This document shows positions 8,705 through 16,089 of a stretch of DNA of 32,532 bases, one piece after another; position 1 is the stretch's first letter; each line of letters starts with the position of its first letter. A program made the position numbers and the translations under genes. Source of the DNA: Calditrichota bacterium (GTDB lineage Bacteria > Electryoneota > B3-LCP); NCBI GenBank assembly GCA_020051775.1, contig JAGVQJ010000170.1, forward strand, positions 1 through 32,532. The letters are read 5' to 3'. The notes below the pieces were generated by a model. That model was given only the letters and a program-made list of their open reading frames with translations, was not told the origin of the DNA and searched no databases.

Positions 8705-9430
8705 ATGAGTGAAGTTAAACGAAACGAGAAACGCGAGACGAGACACTGGACTATCTGCGCCCTGGGAGCTTTTCTACTTTTCGGGGCGATGTTTTTCAGC
8801 TTGCACGAATGCGAGGAACTTCTAACAGCTCGAACTCAACGAGCAGCCGTTTCAACAACCTCACGCCAAGCCGCCCGGATGTTACGCTGGCACAACGAAC
8901 TGACGGCGGCCATGGTTATTCTCGCTGAACAGAAGGGTATGCGCGATGGCGTCATGCGAATGGCAACCGGAAACGCTACCCGCGATTTGCAGGAAGGCTT
9001 TTTGATGGGTGTCGAAGCCGCCTGCCGTTTATTCCCGGCCACTCACTCCGGCGTCGAAGGATTGACGCTACGAGGCTTGGATGGCAATAAATGGGTGGGT
9101 ATGGGCATGCAAATGGACAGCATAGTGGTCAAATATCCTGACTATCGGGAAAGATGCCGCAGAGTACCCGCAGAACCGCAGCCCGGTAAGGTACTGGAAC
9201 GTTGGGTGGTTCCCGTGCGTGATGTCAATGCCCAGCCGCTGGCCTTCCTGGTTGCTGATGTAAATGCCTCCACCGCAGAGATGGCATTCATGGAGGCGGA
9301 CACGCTTTTCACTGAACGCGCTGACGAATCAGATTTTGCGCGTTGGCGTCGCAACAGTGTTCTGGGAGGAGTTGCCGGTGTGATTCTGCTGGGGCTTCTG
9401 GGATTGGCGATGTCTAAACGCCGGGGTTAA
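8705..9430 (+). CDS. Membrane protein with an extracytoplasmic sensor-like domain
   Basis: Unrecognised protein of 241 residues. A TM helix at about residues 15-34 is followed by a domain of about 180 residues outside the membrane and a second TM helix near residues 218-236, ending in a short basic tail KRRG. The stretch RWVVPVRDVNAQPLAFLVADVNAS resembles the core beta strands of Cache/PAS-type sensor domains, where a ligand pocket lies outside the cell. Unlike receptors or kinases there is no cytoplasmic output domain at all. It starts 23 bases after dapF and ends four bases before the methyltransferase gene. A sensory or structural role is inference; a protein partner would be needed to carry a signal. 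Confidence 0.7.
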   Translation: MSEVKRNEKRETRHWTICALGAFLLFGAMFFSLHECEELLTARTQRAAVSTTSRQAARMLRWHNELTAAMVILAEQKGMRDGVMRMATGNATRDLQEGFLMGVEAACRLFPATHSGVEGLTLRGLDGNKWVGMGMQMDSIVVKYPDYRERCRRVPAEPQPGKVLERWVVPVRDVNAQPLAFLVADVNASTAEMAFMEADTLFTERADESDFARWRRNSVLGGVAGVILLGLLGLAMSKRRG

Positions 9431-9434
9431 TTCC

Positions 9435-10187
9435 GTGCCGTCTCAAAATTACAATACCGGGGAACGAAGCCGTCTGCAGATCGTTTTAGATCGTGAAACG
9501 CGTCGTCGTCGCTGGTTTTATCGCTGGTTCCCCGGATATCGGTACAGCAACCAGATATATGAAAATTTAATACAGCAGTATCTCCCTCAAACCACTCTCT
9601 GGATGGATCTGGGCTGCGGGGACAACACCACGATTCATGAATTCGGCGCCGGAGCAACCATCTCTTTTGGGTTCGACCGATCTATACACTCACGCTTGAG
9701 CTATGACGCTTCCCATCCCTTCATTCTGGGAGAAGCAGCCGGCTTGCCCCTCAGGGCCGGTTCTCTGGATTTGATCACGGGAAACACCGTAATGGAACAC
9801 CTTGAAGATCCTGCCGGCGTTTTCCAGGAAGTTTTTTTAATCCTGAAGGCGGGCGGGCATGCGGTCTTTCGCACTCCCAACAGTATCCATCCTTTAACCC
9901 TATTGGCCCGTCTAATTCCAGAGGCCTTCAAAAGACGGCTCTTGGTAAGGCTGTTTGGCATTCAGATCGAAGACGTCTTCACGACACGGTACCGCGCCAA
10001 TAAAATATCCACATTGAAGCGCCTTTTTAAGGAAGCCGGTTTCACTCGGTACCGAATCATAGCCATCGAGGACTTGCACGCCGCGTTTTTTATTCCTACG
10101 TTGTTGTCGGTAGGGTATTACCTGCTGGTACGCGCCGGTTTCATGCGTTCCCTGCGATCCAATTTCATTATCATCGCTCAAAAATAA
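9435..10187 (+). CDS. Class I SAM-dependent methyltransferase
   Basis: Protein of 250 residues with a Methyltransf_11-like Rossmann domain: motif I MDLGCGDN (57-64), the acidic end of strand 2 in FGFD, and the post-I region AGSLDLITGNTVMEHLEDP. Two hydrophobic helices near the C-terminus (about 205-235) suggest membrane association. It begins with GTG only four bases after the previous stop, so translational coupling is likely; no ATG exists before the SAM-binding motif. Similar proteins methylate small molecules, lipids or sugars, often in surface-polysaccharide loci. The nearby GT-C-like membrane protein is compatible with that, but the substrate is unknown. Confidence 0.82.
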   Translation: MPSQNYNTGERSRLQIVLDRETRRRRWFYRWFPGYRYSNQIYENLIQQYLPQTTLWMDLGCGDNTTIHEFGAGATISFGFDRSIHSRLSYDASHPFILGEAAGLPLRAGSLDLITGNTVMEHLEDPAGVFQEVFLILKAGGHAVFRTPNSIHPLTLLARLIPEAFKRRLLVRLFGIQIEDVFTTRYRANKISTLKRLFKEAGFTRYRIIAIEDLHAAFFIPTLLSVGYYLLVRAGFMRSLRSNFIIIAQK

Positions 10188-10202
10188 CTTTGAAACTTCA
10201 CC

Positions 10203-10706
10203 ATGAATTCATCTGAGGAACGATATAAATATTGCCCCGTCTGTGCCGGTACGCTGAAGCGTGAACCGATCGAGGGCTACAAACGACTGCAATGCCTCGC
10301 TTGCGGCGAGATCGTCTATGAGAATCCCAAATCCTCGGTGGCGATTCTGTGCCGCAACGACCAAAATGAAATCCTACTGGTGCTGCGCCGCGTGGATCCG
10401 GGCGCAGGCCTGTGGTGCCTGCCAGGCGGTTTCATCGAAATGGGGGAGACCGTGCAACAGGCGGCTCTGCGCGAATTGAAGGAGGAAACCGGCTTAATCG
10501 CCGAAATCGTCCGGGTGGTGGATGCCGCCTCCAAATTGAATGGATATTATGGCGATGTGGTGGTCGTCGCCTTCGAGGCGAAGATTACCGGAGGCGTTCT
10601 TTGTGCCGGAGATGATGCTTCCGATGCGCGTTTCTTCCCCCTGAACACACTCCCGACAATAGCGTTTGGCTCGCATGAGCGATTCATCCGATCACTTGAT
10701 TCCTGA
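10203..10706 (+). CDS. Nudix hydrolase with N-terminal zinc ribbon
   Basis: Protein of 167 residues that would hydrolyse a nucleoside diphosphate linked to another moiety. An N-terminal zinc ribbon has Cys11, Cys14, Cys31 and Cys34. The Nudix box is complete: Gly76, Glu82, Arg90-Glu91, Glu94-Glu95 and Gly97, exactly the GX5EX7REUXEEXGU spacing. This two-part layout resembles NudC-like NADH pyrophosphatases and ADP-sugar pyrophosphatases but is shorter than NudC (about 257 residues) and lacks its extra N-terminal domain and SQPWPFPxS motif, so I do not assign NudC. It starts 15 bases after the methyltransferase stop. Substrate is unpredictable. Confidence 0.9.
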   Translation: MNSSEERYKYCPVCAGTLKREPIEGYKRLQCLACGEIVYENPKSSVAILCRNDQNEILLVLRRVDPGAGLWCLPGGFIEMGETVQQAALRELKEETGLIAEIVRVVDAASKLNGYYGDVVVVAFEAKITGGVLCAGDDASDARFFPLNTLPTIAFGSHERFIRSLDS

Positions 10707-10724
10707 AATATTCAAGAGAAAAGT

Positions 10725-12128
10725 ATGAAAAACCAACTGCTGCTTGGAATCGTGCTGCTTTCTGCGATCGGTTACTGTCTTATCCTGCTGTTTCATATTC
10801 CTCTATTCCAAAATCTGTCGGATTGGTTCTGGCGCTTTACGGATACTCCGCAAGCATCGCTGTGGCTGGTTTTTCCCCTTCTCGTCATTTCCGCGATTGT
10901 TATTGCCGTGATATTGCAGAGACCTGAGCGTCATAAATTAAACTTGTCTTTGCTGATTATATTGGGTTACTGCCTGCAGATGGGCTTTGGCTTTTCTGAA
11001 GGTCGAGGCCTCGACGGCCTTAGAGATCACATGGTAAATCGCGGCCATAGTGATTTCATCAGCGTAGCCCTTGCCCATCCCGAGCCGCTGAAAGTGGCCA
11101 GGAATTATGAGGATTTAGCCTCGCAGGATGAATTAGGCCAATACCCCCAGGCCAAACCTCCGGGCGCGCTTCTGGTTTATATCATTACACAAAAAGTGTC
11201 CGCTCTGTTTTTCGCGGCTAATTCCGATCAAGAGAAAATCCAGACGGTGGCCACATTTGCTGCTTTCGTCTATCCCTTATTGACTTATCTTGTCATCATC
11301 CCGCTGTTCTTTTTCTGCCGTCTTTTTCTCCCTGTGAAAGTGGTGTTGATGGCCTGTGCGCTATTCATATTTACGCCGAATGTAACTCTAATCACCATGC
11401 ATTTGGATCAAGCGCTCTACCCGTTGTTGTTTATGACCACCTTATATTTATGGTCTCAAGCCTTCCTCGCCTGCAATTATCCGATGGCGGTTCTTGCCGG
11501 TATGGTCGCCTATATCTCCCTCTTCGTCACATTTTCGCTCCTACCGGTAATGCCTCTGGGAATATTAGTACTGTTGGCCTTTTTTGGGGAGAATAAAAAC
11601 GCGCCGCGAAAACTTTTCTCTCTTATAAAGATAATCGGCCTGTTTGCAATCGGATATCTAATTTGCGATGTCCTGGCGCGCCTGCTTTTTAATTATGATA
11701 TAATGCTTCGTTATGAAAATGCCATGACCTTCCACCGAGCTTGGAAAACTTGGATCCCCGGCACAAGATTCACTCTTTATTTCGCTTTTTTAAACTACCT
11801 TGAGTTCGCCTGCTGGACCGGTTTCCCCCTCGCGATTCTTTTTCTGGCAAATTCATCACGGGCAGTCTTGGGCATTGCTCGGAAAAATTTGAACACTGAA
11901 AACATTTTTTCAATCAGCTTGATAGTAATTTTATTCATGCTGGGATTCTTCGGCAAGACTAAGAACGAGACGGGCCGCCTGTGGATTTTCCTGATCCCTT
12001 TTGCCTGCGCTCTCATTGCGTATGAAATCCAATCCCGATACGACACGAAATCCAACCTGGTGTTCAAACTAATCCTGGTTTCGCAATTCGCGATTATCGC
12101 GTGTTCGAAATTCAATCAGGATTCCTGA
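10725..12128 (+). CDS. Polytopic membrane protein, GT-C glycosyltransferase-like
   Basis: Protein of 467 residues with about ten or more hydrophobic helices. After two helices there is a polar loop containing GRGLDGLRDHM and QYPQAKPPGALLVY. An acidic residue in an early loop followed by a PPG segment before the next helix is typical of lipid-phosphate-sugar-dependent (GT-C/PMT type) glycosyltransferases. The characteristic acidic pair is not obvious, so this is a fold-level guess. It lies 18 bases after the Nudix gene and is probably the last gene of that transcript. No homologue can be named with confidence, and a transporter or a polymerase-like protein remains possible. Confidence 0.6.
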   Translation: MKNQLLLGIVLLSAIGYCLILLFHIPLFQNLSDWFWRFTDTPQASLWLVFPLLVISAIVIAVILQRPERHKLNLSLLIILGYCLQMGFGFSEGRGLDGLRDHMVNRGHSDFISVALAHPEPLKVARNYEDLASQDELGQYPQAKPPGALLVYIITQKVSALFFAANSDQEKIQTVATFAAFVYPLLTYLVIIPLFFFCRLFLPVKVVLMACALFIFTPNVTLITMHLDQALYPLLFMTTLYLWSQAFLACNYPMAVLAGMVAYISLFVTFSLLPVMPLGILVLLAFFGENKNAPRKLFSLIKIIGLFAIGYLICDVLARLLFNYDIMLRYENAMTFHRAWKTWIPGTRFTLYFAFLNYLEFACWTGFPLAILFLANSSRAVLGIARKNLNTENIFSISLIVILFMLGFFGKTKNETGRLWIFLIPFACALIAYEIQSRYDTKSNLVFKLILVSQFAIIACSKFNQDS

Positions 12129-12275
12129 CCCGGCAGATAGCTTGTGCTGTTGTTAATTTGACTGGCTCCTTAAGTCGCAATTTCTTTTTTCGCGTATTAC
12201 TTGGAAAGCGCGAATTGGAATACCTTCGTTTTGTGAAGGCTGGATATTTTTCTTAGGCAATCGGGAGAGAATGGC

Positions 12276-12548
12276 ATGATCGCCTGGGCGTTGGCTTTAG
12301 CGCTGGGATTAGTATTGTTGATCACCGGTACGCTGCCGCTGGGTCGTTTCCCCAGTTTCACCAGTGGTGCAGCCTTTCTGCGATCACCTTATGGACGGAT
12401 TCTCGGCGCTGCCATTATCTTGTATCTTTTCTGGATTCGTCTCTGGGGCCCATCGGCCAAACCCACACTGACCATTGTCTTAAGTATTGGATTGCTGCTG
12501 GTAGCGATCATCTGCATAATTCTGTCCATGAGTGAAAAAGTACGATAA
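12276..12548 (+). CDS. Small membrane protein, first gene of the redox cluster
   Basis: Ninety residues with three hydrophobic segments: about 2-20, 45-58 and 64-84. The linker PLGRFPSFTSGAAFLRSPYGR is unusually rich in Gly, Ser and Pro. A clear GGGAGAG ribosome site precedes the ATG. I do not recognise the family. Its position at the head of the thioredoxin-sigma cluster, 139 bases before the tiny membrane ORF, suggests a shared role, but nothing in it is catalytic. Confidence 0.7.
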   Translation: MIAWALALALGLVLLITGTLPLGRFPSFTSGAAFLRSPYGRILGAAIILYLFWIRLWGPSAKPTLTIVLSIGLLLVAIICIILSMSEKVR

Positions 12549-12687
12549 GGTGAATCCTTTTATCCGCGCTTGCATCTAACTGAAGTGAGCGGAATAATCT
12601 GTACATCCAAGACACTCGATAATTCCCCAGTTAGCGTGGTGATTTAAGCGGAATCATCGGGCCACAATCAGGAGTTATAGGTTTAAA

Positions 12688-12906
12688 ATGCAGCATAGGA
12701 GAATTGTGGACACCTTTCTGATCATTATCATATTTGTGGGTTGGTTCGTCCTGCAGCGTTGGTTGCTCCCCCGCATGGGAGTGCAAACGTGAATGTCGGG
12801 ATCTTGCGGGCCCGTGGATCGAGCCGGTCAGCACAAAACTGACACAGTTAAAACGATGGATATACCTCCTTCAATTGATCAAAAGAATACTCATCATAAC
12901 CAATAG
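12688..12906 (+). CDS. Candidate small membrane selenoprotein (in-frame UGA at 12790-12792)
   Basis: The first 34 codons encode MQHRRIVDTF, a TM helix (LIIIIFVGWFVL), then RWLLPRMGVQT and a TGA. The same frame continues for 37 codons as U-MSGSCGPVDRAG and a hydrophilic tail to a TAG that overlaps the thioredoxin ribosome site. Read through as selenocysteine it is a 72-residue protein with Sec35 four positions before Cys40, a possible redox pair just outside the membrane helix. Supporting evidence: SelB is encoded in this window, a SECIS-like hairpin follows the TGA, and the next gene is thioredoxin. TAGG lies about six bases before the ATG, with a stronger AGGAG farther up. If the TGA is a true stop the product is only the 34-residue TM peptide (12688-12792). 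I do not recognise the family with certainty. Confidence 0.6.
12797..12826 (+). promoter_or_regulatory. Candidate bacterial SECIS stem-loop
   Basis: Hand fold of the RNA 3' of the UGA. Pairs 797-799 with 824-826, a GAG bulge at 821-823, pairs 800-803 (GAUC) with 817-820 (GAUC), a single bulged U at 804, two G-U pairs (805-816, 806-815), pairs 807-808 with 813-814, and apical loop GGCC (809-812); all coordinates plus 12000. The UGA-to-loop distance is 16 bases. A bulged U and a G at the start of the loop are the known recognition features of E. coli-type SECIS. No folding energy was computed. Confidence 0.5.
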
Positions 12907-12915
12907 GGGAATAAT

Positions 12916-13257
12916 ATGGAATATGAAATCACGCTGACTGACGGCACCTTTGAGGAAACAGTCAAGAACAGTCCATTGCCAGTCCTGGTAGATTTCTGGG
13001 CGCCCTGGTGCGCGCCCTGCCGCCTGGTCGCCCCCATAGTATCGGCGCTGGCCAAAGATTATGACGGCAAACTCAAAGTTGGCAAGGTCAACGTGGATGA
13101 AAATCCCGTAATTGCTTCGCGCTTCGGCATCACCGGTATCCCTACACTGCTGCTCTTCAAGGGGGGCAAGCCCGTAGGTCAATGGATTGGGGCGCTGCCT
13201 CGACCGATGCTCGAACAGGCCCTTAAGCCGCATCTAGTCATTGAAGCAAAAGTGTGA
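12916..13257 (+). CDS. trxA: Thioredoxin
   Basis: Thioredoxin of 113 residues, a cytoplasmic protein-disulfide reductase. The active site is FWAPWCAPCR, WCAPC in place of the commoner WCGPC, a change that usually shifts redox potential only modestly. The cis-proline motif GIPTLLLFKGG is intact and no signal peptide is present. AGGGG lies six bases before the ATG. It follows the candidate selenoprotein by nine bases and precedes the sigma factor gene, whose start it overlaps or nearly touches. The position suggests it recycles thiols in the anti-sigma factor or in the small membrane selenoprotein. The genome may hold another, housekeeping thioredoxin. Confidence 0.95.
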   Translation: MEYEITLTDGTFEETVKNSPLPVLVDFWAPWCAPCRLVAPIVSALAKDYDGKLKVGKVNVDENPVIASRFGITGIPTLLLFKGGKPVGQWIGALPRPMLEQALKPHLVIEAKV

Positions 13258-13276
13258 AGGGATTACTCTGGAGCCA

Positions 13277-13891
13277 ATGGAGGAAAAAGAGCTGGTGCGG
13301 CGGGCCTTGGAAGGCCGTGTTGAAGCTAAGACTGAGATAGTCCGCCGCAACCAGGACCTGGTTTACAATCTGGCCTTGAAACTGGTCAGCAAGCCGGACG
13401 ATGCGGAAACGGTTCTGCAAGAGACTTTCCTGCGAGTTTTCGAGAAATTGGAAAGCTTCCGGCAAGAATCAACACTTCGCACGTGGATCTACCGCATCGC
13501 AGCTAATTCCGCGCTGATGCTGTTGCGTCAGCGTAGAAGTGATCCGGTGACCATTGAAACCAGCGACGACGATGAGACCCTTTCCCGTAACAGTCGCATG
13601 CTGGCCTCGCTGGATCGCAATCCATTGGAACTGCTGCTGGACAATGAATTCCGTCGAGCTCTGGAAGCCGCTATGAAAGAACTCCCCGATTCCTGGCGAG
13701 TGCCGTTCGTACTGAAGGATATCGAGGGGTTGTCTTTACAGGAGGTGGCGGACGATTTGAACACCACCGTCCCCGCCGTTAAAGCGGCATTGCACCGCGC
13801 CAGGGTTGCCCTAAGGAATCGTCTGGCCGAGTTTATCGTGCAGCACGAGACGGGGAAGAGTAAAACTGTATCGCGTGGGGAGAAAGGATAG
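13277..13891 (+). CDS. ECF-type RNA polymerase sigma factor
   Basis: Sigma70-family protein of 204 residues with regions 2 and 4 only. Region 2 covers about residues 20-85 (AETVLQETFLRVFEKLESFR, then STLRTWIYRIAANSALMLLR). An acidic linker follows, and region 4 with its helix-turn-helix lies at about 128-185 (LPDSWRVPFVLKDIEGLSLQEVADDL). The ATG chosen has GGAG only three bases upstream. An in-frame TTG at 13241 inside trx would add 12 residues, so the start is not settled. It ends four bases before the anti-sigma gene. The order thioredoxin, ECF sigma, zinc anti-sigma recalls the SigR-RsrA-TrxBA disulfide-stress switch of actinobacteria, although the sequences are clearly not orthologous. 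Confidence 0.93.
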   Translation: MEEKELVRRALEGRVEAKTEIVRRNQDLVYNLALKLVSKPDDAETVLQETFLRVFEKLESFRQESTLRTWIYRIAANSALMLLRQRRSDPVTIETSDDDETLSRNSRMLASLDRNPLELLLDNEFRRALEAAMKELPDSWRVPFVLKDIEGLSLQEVADDLNTTVPAVKAALHRARVALRNRLAEFIVQHETGKSKTVSRGEKG

Positions 13892-13895
13892 GTGT

Positions 13896-14153
13896 ATGAA
13901 GGACAATTGTAAGCCCATGGTGGAACGATTGTGCGACGCTCTGGGTGAAGACTTGAGTTCGCCGTTGTGTCAAGAATTACAGGATCATCTGGCGAAATGC
14001 CCGGACTGCGCCTTACAAGTGGATACCGTCCGACGCACCGTGCAGATTTATCAGACGTTTCCCTGCGAGCGAGTACCCGGCGATGTACAGAAGCGTTTGC
14101 TGGCGATTTTGCAACTTCCTCTGCAAGGTATTTCCTATAAAGATGAGTTATGA
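13896..14153 (+). CDS. Zinc-type anti-sigma factor (zf-HC2)
   Basis: Soluble 85-residue protein with the ZAS signature DHLAKCPDC: His31, Cys35, Cys38, plus an upstream Cys5 at 26 residues from His31. As I recall the RsrA ligands (Cys11, His37, Cys41, Cys44), the spacing is the same. Additional cysteines are at 13, 25 and in FPCERVP. It has no TM helix, unlike many zf-HC2 anti-sigmas. It would hold the adjacent sigma factor inactive and release it when its thiols are oxidised. An ATG with AGG upstream starts four bases after the sigma stop; its TGA overlaps the ATG of the next gene, so translation is coupled. Confidence 0.85.
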   Translation: MKDNCKPMVERLCDALGEDLSSPLCQELQDHLAKCPDCALQVDTVRRTVQIYQTFPCERVPGDVQKRLLAILQLPLQGISYKDEL

Positions 14154-14371
14154 CCGAACAAAACGCCATCACTCAAAAGACCTTGATTGAAGATCTGGTC
14201 CAAGACTTTCCTGAAGTTATTCCGACCCTGGTGCGCCATGGCGTCATCTGCATCGAATGCGGTGAACCGATTTGGGGAACGCTGGGTGAAGCGATGGAGC
14301 GAGCGGGGATCAAGAATCGTGACGATCGTCAGACTCTGCTGGCCGAACTTCAGGATATGACGCGTTTTTAA
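14150..14371 (+). CDS. DUF1858-domain small protein
   Basis: Seventy-three residues matching the DUF1858 pattern: IEDLVQDFPEVIPTLVRHGVICIECGEP followed by a helix that ends LLAELQ. DUF1858 proteins are small, carry a conserved Cys-x-x-Cys-like loop (here CIECG) and often sit in redox or metal-binding gene sets; biochemical function is unknown. Its ATG overlaps the anti-sigma stop (ATGA), which places it firmly in this operon, and a hairpin terminator follows. Confidence 0.88.
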   Translation: MTEQNAITQKTLIEDLVQDFPEVIPTLVRHGVICIECGEPIWGTLGEAMERAGIKNRDDRQTLLAELQDMTRF

Positions 14372-14378
14372 AAAGATA

Positions 14379-14398
14379 GGGCGCACCACGGTGCGCCC
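14379..14398. terminator. Bidirectional hairpin terminator between convergent genes
   Basis: Nine-base perfect arms GGGCGCACC and GGTGCGCCC around an AC centre. Reading leftward, it is followed by TATCTTTTT, a good U tract, so it fits best as terminator of the minus-strand gene ending at 14422. Reading rightward the U tract is weak, but its place just past the DUF1858 stop suggests it serves both directions. Confidence 0.75.
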
Positions 14399-14421
14399 TT
14401 GGTGTAGGTTTACGAAAATTC

Positions 14422-15084
14422 CTACTGTATCCTATATCCGATTCCGAACATCGGTTCGACCCAGATCATCGTATGGTCGCCGTCGTACATCCCATTGAAG
14501 CGGATGGCGATATCCACCGGAATTTTAGGATAAAGTAGGAAAAACAATCCCGGCGTAACATGCGCGCCTACCGCGGAGGAGGGGTCGCGGTTGGTGGTGA
14601 AACTCTCGTAAAAGGGAGTAGGGTTACCTACATCCGTCCGTTGATAACTCCCTTTAATCTCGCCAAAGCTGAAGTAATCAAATCCCAGGCCAAGATACAG
14701 GAAATTCTGCCGATCCGAGGGGAAGAGCTTTCGTGCCTCCACCGATAAAACCCGCAAACTTCCCTTGACATTGACGTCGTTTAACGTGATGCTGGTATCC
14801 GCCGCGTCGAACGGTAGCCAGTTATAAGCGTCGGTTTTCAATGAGGCTAAGGCTCCTGACACCAGTAGCTGAGTATCCCAATTGATCCAGTAAATCAATG
14901 ATAGACTGCCACCCAGACTGGTGGTGAATTGGTTCTTATCCACTCCACCAGGCGACCAGACATTCCCGGCGACTTCCACCAACCAGCGCGGTTGCCAGCT
15001 TGGTTTGGATCGGGTTGTGATCTGGGCGTTAGCGCATGACAACAAGACCAAAGCCAATACTACTGCCATTTTCAAACTTCTCAC
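14422..15084 (-). CDS. Small outer-membrane beta-barrel-like protein
   Basis: Protein of 220 residues with a signal peptide (MRSLKMAVVLALVLLSC, cut after ANA). Many alternating amphipathic strands follow, such as GGSLSLIYWINWDTQLLVSG and FLYLGLGFDYFSFGEIKGSY, and it ends in GIGYRIQ. This pattern fits an 8- to 10-strand barrel. GTG at 15084 is chosen since GGAGG lies just upstream and the result is an ideal signal peptide. An in-frame TTG at 15117 would overlap the end of dprA. No relative can be named. It is last in the long leftward gene run and ends just before the terminator hairpin. Confidence 0.75.
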   Translation of the reverse strand: MRSLKMAVVLALVLLSCANAQITTRSKPSWQPRWLVEVAGNVWSPGGVDKNQFTTSLGGSLSLIYWINWDTQLLVSGALASLKTDAYNWLPFDAADTSITLNDVNVKGSLRVLSVEARKLFPSDRQNFLYLGLGFDYFSFGEIKGSYQRTDVGNPTPFYESFTTNRDPSSAVGAHVTPGLFFLLYPKIPVDIAIRFNGMYDGDHTMIWVEPMFGIGYRIQ

Positions 15085-15113
15085 TTGTCCTCCATTAAAA
15101 TCCAGACGGAGTA

Positions 15114-16055
15114 TCAACGCCTGGGATCTTCATGCGATCCGCGTTTGCTCTGCGGCCCGGTTTCTCCACCCACCGCTAAAACGATGCTTTCCAAATCCTG
15201 TGCTTGGGTGATTATGCCGGCGCCTTCGCGTCTCAGCATTTCATTGCCCATATTCTTTTGATTGATGGTGGAAACATTTTGGCAGAAAATGGGATGATGA
15301 TAAGTGCGTGCTTTCTCCACAGTATCCATCGTGCTGGAGTGCAATTTCGCTTCCATCACCAAGACAACTCGCGCCTGGGCTGCGACCAGCCGGTTGCGAG
15401 CCAAAGAAGCGCGTGTGGACCAATCCATTTCCGGTGGCTGTTCGGATATCCAGAGGGCTTGTTTCGCCAGATCTTCGAAGGAAGCGATCCCCACGGCTTG
15501 TAGCGGCGAGAAATCGAACTGATTGGCGCCACACCCGGGGATGATGATCGTGCGGCCTCCGGCGTCCAAAGCGCCCAAATGCGCAGCTTGATCCACGCCC
15601 TCAGCGTAACCCGAAACTACTGTCAGGCCACGGCGAACCAGCCAGGAGGCATATTCGCCGGCGCGGCGGGCGGCTACGGCGCTGCAATCTCGGCTGCCGA
15701 TGATGGCGACTGCCTTTTCATCGTCTGCTTGCCAATCTCCCGCTTGGTAAATTACAGGGGGTGGATTCTGTGCCTGGCGGAAGGCTTGCGGGTAGTCGTT
15801 ACTCAACCGGGTTAGGGTTTTAATACCTAACCGATCCATTTCCGCCAATTTCGTTTTGGTAGTCTCCAGAGTTTGACCAGCGCGGCGAATAGCCTCCAAC
15901 GTAGCGCCATCCATGAGCGGAATATCTCGCAGCTCGTGCAGTGGGGCTTCCATGGCGCGCTTCAAGCTGCCGAAGCGTTTCACCAATTCCTCCAGCAGCG
16001 CTCCGCCGACGCCTTCCACAGAAGCCAGGTGAGCCCAGTATAGAGTTTCATCCAT
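15114..16055 (-). CDS. dprA: Divergent DprA/Smf family protein
   Basis: Protein of 313 residues. DprA protects incoming single-stranded DNA and loads RecA during natural transformation. An N-terminal SAM/HhH-like region (about 5-60) precedes the Rossmann-like core: AVAIIGSRDCSAVAARRAGE, VVSGYAEGVDQAAHLGALDAGG and TIIIPGCG, then ISEQPPE and ARNRLVAAQARVVLVMEAK. The order and motifs fit DprA. The usual YPxxN after the second glycine motif is replaced, and SGTxxTA is replaced by STMDTV. There is no C-terminal winged helix. It may be a diverged DprA or a related nucleotide-binding paralogue. Together with recO and a ComEA-like gene nearby it suggests DNA uptake and recombination functions. Confidence 0.8.
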   Translation of the reverse strand: MDETLYWAHLASVEGVGGALLEELVKRFGSLKRAMEAPLHELRDIPLMDGATLEAIRRAGQTLETTKTKLAEMDRLGIKTLTRLSNDYPQAFRQAQNPPPVIYQAGDWQADDEKAVAIIGSRDCSAVAARRAGEYASWLVRRGLTVVSGYAEGVDQAAHLGALDAGGRTIIIPGCGANQFDFSPLQAVGIASFEDLAKQALWISEQPPEMDWSTRASLARNRLVAAQARVVLVMEAKLHSSTMDTVEKARTYHHPIFCQNVSTINQKNMGNEMLRREGAGIITQAQDLESIVLAVGGETGPQSKRGSHEDPRR

Positions 16056-16089
16056 ATTGCATCATCATAATCAGGCATGAATATCTTGG

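Noticed and set aside
12200-12240. GGAAA ... CGTT resembling a SigR/ECF-type promoter before the redox cluster
   Set aside because: The spacer is about two bases too long and the -35 is AAA rather than AAT; too weak to claim autoregulation.
12583-12645. Short GTG-started ORF of 20 codons upstream of the candidate selenoprotein
   Set aside because: No ribosome site, no hydrophobic or motif content, and no sign of coding constraint.
12827-12843. Hairpin GTCAG-N7-CTGAC after the candidate SECIS
   Set aside because: No T tract follows, so not a terminator; its loop lacks the leading G of SECIS. The hairpin at 12797-12826 is the better SECIS candidate.
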